Assembly: GCF_009649845.1 (NCBI RefSeq)
Contig: NZ_WJIE01000029.1
Location: forward strand, 1-47,044
Direction of reading: 5' to 3'
From: Polyangium spumosum
GTDB taxonomy: Bacteria; Myxococcota_A; Polyangia; Polyangiales; Polyangiaceae
DNA length: 47,044 nt
Of this stretch, positions 1 to 7,400 are shown piece by piece. A program made the position numbers and the translations under genes. Each line of letters starts with the position of its first letter. Position 1 is the stretch's first letter. The notes beneath the pieces are model-generated. The model was not told where the DNA came from and did not search any database. It saw only the letters and a list, made by a program, of their open reading frames with translations.

Positions 1-54
1 AGCCGCGCGGCTGTTTTGGCTGGCAGGGTCGTCGCCGGTCTTGACCGGGCCTGC

Positions 55-159
55 TCGATGAACTGCGCGGAGCGCAGTTCATCGACGTTGGGTCCAGCCC
101 CTGGCTGGTCCGGGTCCAGGGGCGGACAGCCCCTGGTGGGGCCTGGGGCAACGCCCCAG
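55..159. repeat. Intergenic hairpin cluster
   Basis: Three hairpins lie in a row in the non-coding stretch beyond the 3' end of the AraC gene. The first (55-85) has two perfect 14-base arms around a GGA loop. The second (116-136) has 8-base arms CCAGGGGC/GCCCCTGG with a 5-base loop. The third (143-159) has 7-base arms CTGGGGC/GCCCCAG with a 3-base loop. No T-tract follows, so an intrinsic terminator is only one reading; a dispersed intergenic repeat of the kind common in large myxobacterial genomes is another. I see no gene in 1-187. Confidence 0.6.
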
Positions 160-187
160 CGAATCGCTTGCCCGATGAGACCAATGC

Positions 188-1234
188 TCAGCCGCGTGAC
201 GCGTGGGCCCGCCACGCTTCGGGGGGCATGCCGGTCCAGCGCTTGAATGCGCGGTGAAACACGCTCTGCTCTGCGTACCCGAGCAGATGCGCGACCTCTG
301 CGAGCGTGAGGCGCGCGTCGAGGTACACCATGGCGCGGCCGCGGCGCACGTCGTCGACGAGGTCTTCATAAGACGTGCTTTCGGCGCGCAGGCGCCGCTG
401 GAGCGTCCGCGCGCTCATGCGTAACGAGGCGGCGGCGGCGGCGAGCGAGAGGTCCCTCTCGGGCAGGTGATCGGAGACGAACGTGCGCACCCGATCCGTG
501 AGCGAGGAAGAGGGGCCGAGCCGCGCGAGGGCCGCGTCGGCGTGGCGCTGGAAATACGCGTGCATGGCCTCGTTGGCGAGGGGCATGCGCTGGTCGAAGA
601 GGTCCGCGGGCAGGACCACCTCGTCGACCGGGGAGGCGAAGCTCACGGGCGCCTGGAAGATCACCTCGTACGCTGCGCGGTCGGGCGGCGGCTCGCCTCG
701 AAATCGTATGGCGACGGCGGAGGCCGGCTCGGCGACGAGCCGGGGCGCGTTGACGCCGACGTCGAAGGCGAACATCTGCGCCATGAGGTGGTGCGCCGGC
801 CTCTCGGGGCCAAACGGCTCGTAACGGAGGTGCGCGCGCCCCTCCTCGACGACGAGCGAATACCGCTCGCCGTCGTTCCAGAGGCGCTGGTATTGCATGG
901 TGCGCCCCATGGCCGCGCCGAAGGTGGGGCTCGTGAGAATGAGGAAGCCGAGCACGTCGAACACGTCGACCTCGACGCCGGACGCGACCTTCACGCCGAA
1001 GAGCGGGTCGTCCGCCATCACCCGCGCGGCCTCCACGAGCGTGTAGATCGCGGTGAGGGGCACGCGTTCTCCCGGTGATTGGAGGTCTCTGCCGGAGAGG
1101 CCCGCCGCGTGGCAGAGGGCCGCCGTGTCGACCCCGCTCGCCCGCGCGACCTCGACGATCCGGCCTGCGAGGCGCGCGTCGTGGGTCGGCTGTCGCTTGA
1201 AGTCATCGTTTCTGTCGTCCGATGTCACTGACAT
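188..1234 (-). CDS. AraC-family transcriptional regulator
   Basis: DNA-binding regulator of 348 aa. The N-terminal ~200 residues match the arabinose-binding/dimerisation-like half of the OruR/ArgR-type AraC subfamily. The C-terminal ~100 residues carry the two helix-turn-helix units: one around SLAAAAASLRMSARTLQRRL, the second around TLAEVAHLLGYAEQSVFHRA, ending in the usual FKRWTGMPPEAWR. I chose the ATG at 1234 because residues upstream in frame (to 1339) are Arg-rich, unlike the family, and would overlap the divergent gene. It is divergent from a Rieske oxygenase with 44 bp between starts, which suggests it controls that gene, possibly in response to the substrate. The shared gap has TCCTCGG twice, 15 bp apart, a possible direct-repeat site. 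Family assignment is firm; the target is inferred. Confidence 0.88.
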   Translation of the reverse strand: MSVTSDDRNDDFKRQPTHDARLAGRIVEVARASGVDTAALCHAAGLSGRDLQSPGERVPLTAIYTLVEAARVMADDPLFGVKVASGVEVDVFDVLGFLILTSPTFGAAMGRTMQYQRLWNDGERYSLVVEEGRAHLRYEPFGPERPAHHLMAQMFAFDVGVNAPRLVAEPASAVAIRFRGEPPPDRAAYEVIFQAPVSFASPVDEVVLPADLFDQRMPLANEAMHAYFQRHADAALARLGPSSSLTDRVRTFVSDHLPERDLSLAAAAASLRMSARTLQRRLRAESTSYEDLVDDVRRGRAMVYLDARLTLAEVAHLLGYAEQSVFHRAFKRWTGMPPEAWRAHASRG

Positions 1235-1278
1235 TCGTCCTCGGGGGGCGCATCCTCGGCGTCGAGGTCTCGAGGAAC

Positions 1279-2292
1279 ATGCCACAACGGACACGCGGCG
1301 CGAACCATCCCCTTCCCCTGCTCGAGGGCGCGGCGCCACCGCTGCCGCGTGATTGCTGGTATCCGATCGCGTCCGCGCGTCGTGTCCGCGAGCGTCCGCT
1401 CACCGTCCGGCGGCTCGGCCGGGCCCTCGTGCTCTGGCGCGACGCGGCCGGCGCGCTCGTGGCGCATGACGCGCGATGCCCGCATCGCGGGGCGGATCTC
1501 GGCCTCGGGCGCGTGGTGTCGGGCGAGCTCGCGTGCCCGTATCACGGGTTTCGTTTCGGCGCCGACGGCGCGTGCACGGCAATGCCCTGCGAGCCCGACG
1601 GCAAGCCGAGCCGGCGGGATCTCTCGATTCGAAGGTACGAGGTCCGCGAGTTTCGTGGCCTCGTATGGCTCTGGCACGGGGACGACGCTGGAGATCGGCC
1701 GCCGCTGCCGTGGTTCGAGGAGCTGCCCGCGTCGGATCGGCATGGCTGGGACCACGAGGAGGAGTGGCCGCTCCCGCAGCTCCGGGTGATGGAGGGGATG
1801 CTCGATTTGCACCACGCGCCGTTCGCGCACAGCCGTTTTCTGGGCGGCGTCGGGACGGTGCTCGATCCGTACGAGGTGACGGTCGAGGGGGACACGGTGC
1901 GCACGTTCGGCACGCTGCGCAGGCCCGGGGACGGCGCGGGGCGAGGGTTCTCTGCGGGTATGGACGCGCGGCTGCCCGGCGTGTTGCGGATCCGCTTCGG
2001 GAAACGGATGATGGGTATCGTCGCGGCCACGCCGATCGACCACGACTCGACGTGGATCTTCGCGCGGTATTTCGTCGAGGTGCCGATCCTGGGCAAGCTC
2101 TTCGCGGCGCTCTCCTTGTGGGCCGAGTTCGGCCTGGTGCAGCCCGAGGATCAGCGCATGTTGCTGTCGACGTCGCCGCGCGAGCCCGACGTGCGCGACC
2201 ACAAGCTCGTCCGCGCGGATCTAGGGATCGCGCAATGGCACAAGCTGTTCTCGCGGGCGGCGCGGGGGGAGGTGCGCGAGCGCGCCTCGTGA
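1279..2292 (+). CDS. Rieske [2Fe-2S] non-heme iron oxygenase, alpha-subunit type
   Basis: Predicted aromatic/steroid-type ring hydroxylase or demethylase of 337 aa; it would need separate reductase partners, none of which is in this window. The Rieske cluster ligands are visible as CPH (C67, H69) and CPYH (C86, H89). The mononuclear iron site shows the full motif E172-x3-D176-x2-H179-x4-H184 (MEGMLDLHHAPFAH), and the C-terminal half has the EDQRML stretch often seen in the PaO/vanillate-demethylase-like group. I chose ATG 1279, preceded by CGAGGAAC; an earlier in-frame ATG at 1222 would run into the regulator. It is divergent from the AraC gene at 188-1234. Substrate unknown. No other catabolic gene flanks it, so it may be a lone tailoring or detoxifying oxygenase. 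Confidence 0.88.
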   Translation: MPQRTRGANHPLPLLEGAAPPLPRDCWYPIASARRVRERPLTVRRLGRALVLWRDAAGALVAHDARCPHRGADLGLGRVVSGELACPYHGFRFGADGACTAMPCEPDGKPSRRDLSIRRYEVREFRGLVWLWHGDDAGDRPPLPWFEELPASDRHGWDHEEEWPLPQLRVMEGMLDLHHAPFAHSRFLGGVGTVLDPYEVTVEGDTVRTFGTLRRPGDGAGRGFSAGMDARLPGVLRIRFGKRMMGIVAATPIDHDSTWIFARYFVEVPILGKLFAALSLWAEFGLVQPEDQRMLLSTSPREPDVRDHKLVRADLGIAQWHKLFSRAARGEVRERAS

Positions 2293-2431
2293 CGGGCGAC
2301 GTGCGCGGGGAGGTGGAGGGGGGCTACCGGGAGAGACGCCGGACTGCGCCGGGAGGGGTCGGCGGGGGCGGGCGACTTCGGCGAGAGCGCGCGGGGAGGG
2401 GTCGACGCGAGGTTTCGGCGACACGCGAGGG

Positions 2432-2704
2432 CGCGGGGAGGGGTCCCCGCGGGATTTTCTTGGCGGCGAGGTCGAGGGGAGGGGGTCGCGCCCGGAAAAC
2501 GGGGCGTGGTTTTTTGGGCGGGGAGGGGTCCCCGCGGGATTTTCTTGGCGGCGAGGTCGAGGGGAGGGGGTCGCGCCCGGAAAACGGGGCGTGGTTTTTT
2601 GGGCGGGGAGGGGTCCCCGCGGAGACTTGGGGCGTGGTTTTTTGGGCGGGGAGTGGTCCCCGCGAGGACGCGCGCGCGAAATTTTCGGCGGGGAGGCCTC
2701 CCCG
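2432..2704. repeat. Tandem array of five GGGGA-N4-TCCCC hairpins (85-bp units)
   Basis: The 519-bp gap 2293-2811 has no convincing gene. It holds a tandem array whose units begin at 2435, 2520 and 2605 (exact 85-bp period, first two units nearly identical) and then a shortened unit at 2648. Every unit start forms a hairpin GCGGGGA-N4-TCCCCGC; loops are GGGG, GGGG, GGGG, GTGG, and GGCC in the fifth hairpin (2689-2704). Arms are kept while the loop changes. Between hairpins lie TTTTTTGGGCG and GGATTTTCTTGG blocks. Partial left arms without right arms occur near 2351 and 2393. The G-rich reading frames crossing it are low-complexity and were not called as genes. Confidence 0.8.
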
Positions 2705-2811
2705 AGGCGCGCCGCTTCGGCTCGGCGTCCTCGCGGAGGCATCGCGGCGCGTTTGTGAAGGGGCTTTCGGCAGGGTTCGGACCTCCGGTATCGTCCGTGC
2801 GGGAGAAACGT

Positions 2812-3126
2812 ATGCGCCGTGGGCTGCTCGCTCCGATCTTGCTGCCGCTTGCCCTCGGGATGTGCGCCTCACCTGCGCGCGCGGACGCGCCGCCGAAGAA
2901 GACGCCCTGGGTCGTCGCGGCGTGTATGCGTCCGCATGGGCCGGGGATCGTTCGGTGGACGTACGATCATGCGGGCAAGCCGGTCACCGAGGAGCCTTGG
3001 ATCACGCTGATTGCGGAGAGCAGCGCGCACCATCCGATCTTCGTCTTCAATCCGCGGGTGGGGTCGAAGACCCGGTACATGATCCCGACCGAATGGAGGC
3101 GGGCGTGGTCGGGCCGTTCCGGGTGA
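2812..3126 (+). CDS. Secreted N-terminal part of a toxin-like protein (frame 1 fragment)
   Basis: 104 aa. A Sec signal peptide is clear: MRRGL, a hydrophobic core, then a likely signal-peptidase I site ASPARA-DA; no good lipobox is seen. The mature part reads smoothly to KTRYMIPTEW, then turns into Arg/Ser/Gly-rich sequence and stops at 3124-3126. The next frame continues at once with a domain that would naturally follow (3126-3395), so I think this and the next entry are one gene broken by a 1-base deletion somewhere in about 3061-3123, or two coupled genes (TGATG overlap at 3124-3128). Overall plan and neighbour recall the Myxococcus paralogous SitA6/TIGR02269 (DUF2380) toxin family, but this homology is my inference and the leader is not a lipoprotein one. 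Confidence 0.55.
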   Translation: MRRGLLAPILLPLALGMCASPARADAPPKKTPWVVAACMRPHGPGIVRWTYDHAGKPVTEEPWITLIAESSAHHPIFVFNPRVGSKTRYMIPTEWRRAWSGRSG

Positions 3127-3395
3127 TGCGGCACTTCACGGCGAAGTACAAGCGGGCGTGGCAAGCTCATCACATCTACGAGACGGCGAAGATGGAGAAG
3201 ATCGGCCTCGACGCCCTGGATGGGCCGTCGGTGATCCTCTCCAGCGAGCAGCACACGCTGATGACGAACAGGCTGCGCGAGGCTACGGGAAGGATTGACC
3301 CCACGAAGCTGAAGGAACTATGGGAGGCGTACAAGAAAGTCTACGAGCTGAACCCCCACTGGCTCAAGGCGATTGCTCACTACTTCGGGGAATGA
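3126..3395 (+). CDS. AHH/HNH-like nuclease-type C-terminal domain (frame 3 fragment)
   Basis: 89 aa from ATG 3126, which overlaps the stop of the upstream fragment as TGATG. The frame is open further upstream (a plausible join is ...YMIPT + RMEAGVVGPFRVMRHF). The sequence WQAHHIYE...VILSSEQHTLMTNRL has the double-His start, a central Ser/Asn stretch and a later His, typical of compact HNH/endonuclease VII toxin folds such as the AHH group used as C-terminal warheads of polymorphic toxins. No signal peptide exists in this frame alone, so as a separate protein it would stay in the cytoplasm. Followed 19 bp later by a double-CxxC protein that may be its antidote. Activity is inferred from motif pattern only. 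Confidence 0.5.
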   Translation: MRHFTAKYKRAWQAHHIYETAKMEKIGLDALDGPSVILSSEQHTLMTNRLREATGRIDPTKLKELWEAYKKVYELNPHWLKAIAHYFGE

Positions 3396-3414
3396 GCGCC
3401 TCAGCAGGACCACG

Positions 3415-4317
3415 ATGCAAACCAAAAGTAAAATCATATTCAACGCGCACGATATTCCGGGGCGAGAGCAGTCCATCCTTTCGGCGGCAGGCTGTGGCCC
3501 CGATGTGTCCGTCGTCAGCGACATCGAATTGTACGGCAAACGCTCGGTGACCGTATTTGTCACCCTCGACGTCGTGGACCCTCGCTTTGCACTGCTGCAA
3601 AAGCTCCTCCTTTCATACAAAGTCGACTGGCTGGATCAGCGCTGGGACGACTACACGGACGAGGAGTACGAGGCCGCACCCTTGATCGTCGTGCAGGCGC
3701 TGTCGGAGCACCACGTCGTCGGAGGCCCTCGCTTCCACACGGAGTACGATCTCTCGAAGGCCTGCCCGGCATGCGGCGCGGGGATGCGACAGACCGGCGC
3801 GTACACGATCGACGGCGCCGGCGCGACAGCCGTGGGGCTCGGCCAATCCCGCGTCGTGCACAGCTACAGCGAGCTCCTCGTCGACCAGCCGCTCGCGGAG
3901 ACGCTCGCCCGCGCGAACCTCTCCGGGCTCTCCTTCCGGAGCGTGTACGCGTATCAGCCGGACGAGGTACCCATGGAGCTGATCTGGAAGCAGTTATGGG
4001 CGCATTCCACGCTCCCCCCGATGTCGCCACGCTCGACCGGGGTCGACTTCGACAGCGCATGCAAGACCTGCAGGCGCGGTAAAATCGAGACGACGAGCCC
4101 CATGCGTATCGCCTACCGGACCCGGGACCTGGAAGGAGCCCAGGACGTCAACCGCATGTGGGAGCACTTCGGTTACGTCCGCTGGAACGGCGACCTGAAG
4201 ACGGCCGTCTTGTGGCAACCGTTCTTCGTCGTCTCCCCCAAGGTCTGGCGCATCTTCCGCGACGCAGGCGTGAGCGGCTTCCGTTGGCTGCCCATCCGCG
4301 TCGTCGACGACGAATGA
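3415..4317 (+). CDS. Double-CxxC protein, candidate immunity partner
   Basis: 300 aa, no signal peptide, no membrane segment; predicted cytoplasmic. Two cysteine knuckles are visible, CPACG near residue 122 and CKTC near residue 219, which probably bind one zinc. The layout recalls the Myxococcus double-CXXCG paralogous family (Gmx_para_CXXCG/SitI6), whose members pair with toxin lipoproteins, but the second knuckle lacks the Gly and the N-terminal part is not one I recognise. Start at ATG 3415, 19 bp after the upstream stop; the alternative ATG at 3373 would overlap the toxin-like gene. Base composition at 3415-3600 is noticeably more AT-rich than its neighbours, which fits horizontal movement of toxin-immunity pairs. 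Immunity role inferred from position. Confidence 0.6.
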   Translation: MQTKSKIIFNAHDIPGREQSILSAAGCGPDVSVVSDIELYGKRSVTVFVTLDVVDPRFALLQKLLLSYKVDWLDQRWDDYTDEEYEAAPLIVVQALSEHHVVGGPRFHTEYDLSKACPACGAGMRQTGAYTIDGAGATAVGLGQSRVVHSYSELLVDQPLAETLARANLSGLSFRSVYAYQPDEVPMELIWKQLWAHSTLPPMSPRSTGVDFDSACKTCRRGKIETTSPMRIAYRTRDLEGAQDVNRMWEHFGYVRWNGDLKTAVLWQPFFVVSPKVWRIFRDAGVSGFRWLPIRVVDDE

Positions 4318-4417
4318 AGGGCTGACAAGCCTGCCCACACGCGCGATGCTGCGCTCTCCTGAGCCGCTGTCACCCCGCATGTCATGCGAGGCGTCGGACC
4401 CACAGAGCTTCTCCCGA

Positions 4418-7400
4418 ATGATCGACATCCTCGGATACACGGCCTTCGAGCGGATCGAAGAGACCCCCTTCGTCAGCACCTTCCGCGCGCGGCGCGTCCA
4501 TGATGGTCTCCCGGTCGTCCTCCAGGTCCTCTCGGCCGAGGGCGCCCGGACAGCCGAGATCGCGCGCTTCAAGCACCAGTACGAGCGGCTCTCGCGGGTC
4601 GCCTCGCCGCGCCTCGTCGCGGTGCTCGGCGTCGAGGAGCGCCCAGGCTCCCTCGTCGTCGCGCGCGCGGATTTTCCCAGCCGCGACCTCGCGCGCGTGC
4701 TCGCCGCCCGCCCCGGCCGGAAGATGCCCGCGCACGAGGCCCTCGCCGTCGCCGCGGCGATCGCCGAAGCCCTCGCGGCGCTCCATCGGGCCGGCCTCGT
4801 CCACCGCGACCTGCGCCCGCAGAACGTCCTCGTCGGCGAGCGCGGCGCCGTCAAGGTCACGGGCTCGGGCGTCGACGCCGACGTCACGCGCGCCCACGAG
4901 CAGCTCTACGCGGAGGCCGTGCTCGAGGGCGTCCTGCCCTACGTCGCCCCCGAGCAGACCGGCCGCATGAACCGCGGCGTCGACCATCGGGCCGATCTCT
5001 ACGCGCTCGGCGTGATCCTCTACCAGGCCCTCACCGGTCGCCGCCCCTTCGAGGCCGCCGATCCGATGGAGCTCATCCACGCGCACCTCGCCCTCGCGCC
5101 CGAGCCGCCGTCTCGCCTCGATCCGACGGTCCCCGAGGCCGTGTCGCGGGTCGTCCTCGAGCTGCTCGAGAAAAACGCCGAGGACCGCTACCAGAGCGCC
5201 GAGGGCCTGCTCGCCGATCTCGAGCGATGCCGGAGGGGGCTCGAGAGCGCCGGGCGCGTCGAGCCGTTCACCCCGGCCCTCCTGGATCACGAGGGCGCGT
5301 TCCGGATCCACCAGAAGCTCTACGGGCGCGAGCGTGACATCGAGGCGCTCGTCTCGGCCTTCGATCGCGCGCAGCGGGGCGCGCGCGACATCGTCCTCGT
5401 CTCCGGCTACTCGGGCATCGGCAAGTCCTCGCTCGTGCAGGAGATCCTGAAGCCACTCGCGCGCGCGAAGGGCTACTACACGAGCGGCAAGTACGATCAG
5501 TACAACCGCGACACCCCGTACAGCGCGGTGATCCAGGCCTTCGACGGCCTCGTCCGGCAGATCCTCTCCGAGAGCAGCGCGCGGATCGAGGCCTGGAGGA
5601 GGTCGATCGTCGACGCGCTCGGGCAAAACGGGCAGGTCGTCTGCGACGTCATCCCCTCGCTCTCGCACGTGCTCGGCCCGCAGCCGCCCGTGCCCGCGCT
5701 CGGGCCCGTGGAGTCGCAGAACCGCCTGAACCGCTGCTTCTTGCGGTTCGTCTCGGTCTTCGCGCGGCGCGCCCACCCGCTCGTGCTCTTCCTCGACGAT
5801 CTGCAGTGGATCGACCCCGCGAGCCTCGGCCTGCTCCGCGAGCTGCTCGCCGACGAGGCGCTCGAGTCGCTCTTCTTCTGCGGCGCGTACCGCGACAACG
5901 AGGTCTCGCCCGCGCACCCGTTCATCATGGCCCTCGAGGAGCTGAAGCGCGGCGGCCTGACGGCGCGCGACATCGTCCTCGGCCCGCTCGAGCGGGAGCA
6001 CCTGCTCGACATGCTCCGCGACAGCCTGCGGCGCGACGACGCGGGCCCGCTCGCCGACGCCTTGCTCGAGAAGACCGGCGGAAACCCCTTCTTCGTCCGG
6101 CGCTTCCTCCAGTCGCTCCACGACCACGGCGTGCTCACGTACGCCGCGGGCGCGGGCTTCTCGTGGGATCTGCCGCAGATCGAGGAGCTCGCGTACACGG
6201 ACAACGTCGTCGACCTGATGGTGCGCACCATCGGGCGGCTGCCCGCGGCGACCCAGGAGATCCTCCGGTTCGCGGCCGCGATCGGCAATCGCTTCGACCT
6301 CGGCGTGCTCGCCACCGTGAGCGAATGCTCGAGCGAAGAGGCGTACGGACGCCTCGAGCCCGCCGTCGCCGAGGGCCTGCTGATCCCGAACCGCAGCGGC
6401 TACCGCTTCGCGCACGACAAGGTGCAGGAGGGCGCCTACGCGATGATCCCCGTCGAGGGGCGGCCCGCGTTCCACCTCCGCATCGGCCGGCTCCTCGCGG
6501 ACAAGGCGAACCTCGCGGACAGCCAGAACCTCTTCGACGTCGTCAGCCACCTCAACTGCGCGATCGACCTCATCGACGATCCCTACGAGCGCCTCGTCCT
6601 CGCCCGGATGAACCTCGACGCCGCCGCGCGGGCCGAGGAGTCGGCCGCGTTCGGCGCGGCGCGCAGCTACCTGGAGTCGGGCCTCGTCTGCCTGCCGGAC
6701 GACGCCTGGACCTCACACTATCGCCTGCGCCTCGCCTACGCGATGAAGACGGGCCTCATGCTCTCGCTCCTCGGGCAACACGACGACGCCCTCGTCGTGC
6801 TCGCCGACTGCCTCGAGCACGCCGAGGGCCGGCTCGATCGCACCGAGGTCTTGCGGCTCAAGATGAACGTGCAGATCCTCAAGAACGACCTGCCGGCCGC
6901 GCTCGCCGAGGGGCTCGCGGCGCTCGCGCCGTTCGGGATCGTTCTGCCGGCCTTCCCCGACGAAGCCACGCTCGACGCGCAGGTCCGCGTCACCATGGAC
7001 CTCGTCCGCGAGCGCTCGCTCGAGGCGCTGCCCGACCTGCCCACGCTCACCGATCCCGAGATCCGCGCGCTGCTCGACGTCCTCCAGGAGTTCTTCGCGC
7101 CCGGCTACTTTTTGAACACCAACAACTTCGTCATCTCGTTCGCCAAGATCCTGGAGCTCACCTACCAGCACGGCCTGTCGAAGAGCGCGATCTACGCCTG
7201 CGTCAACTTCGGGAGCTTCCTCTGCACCCGCGGGGACATCGAGCTCGGCTACCAGTTCGGCCGCGCCGCGGTGGACCTCATGGACAAGCTCGCGGACAAG
7301 AAGAGCGAGGCGATGCTCCACAACATGTGGGGCGGGTTCGTGCAGCACTGGCGCGAGGGCTACCCCGCCTACCGGGAGACGCTGGTCGCCGGGATGCACG

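Noticed and set aside
2432-2704. CRISPR-like array
   Set aside because: Units are contiguous 85-bp copies with no variable spacers of constant size, and no cas gene is near.
1476-3395. 639-codon plus-strand frame across Rieske gene and repeat array
   Set aside because: Only its last ~90 codons (toxin-like domain) look real; the rest is out of frame with the Rieske gene and passes through G-rich repeats.
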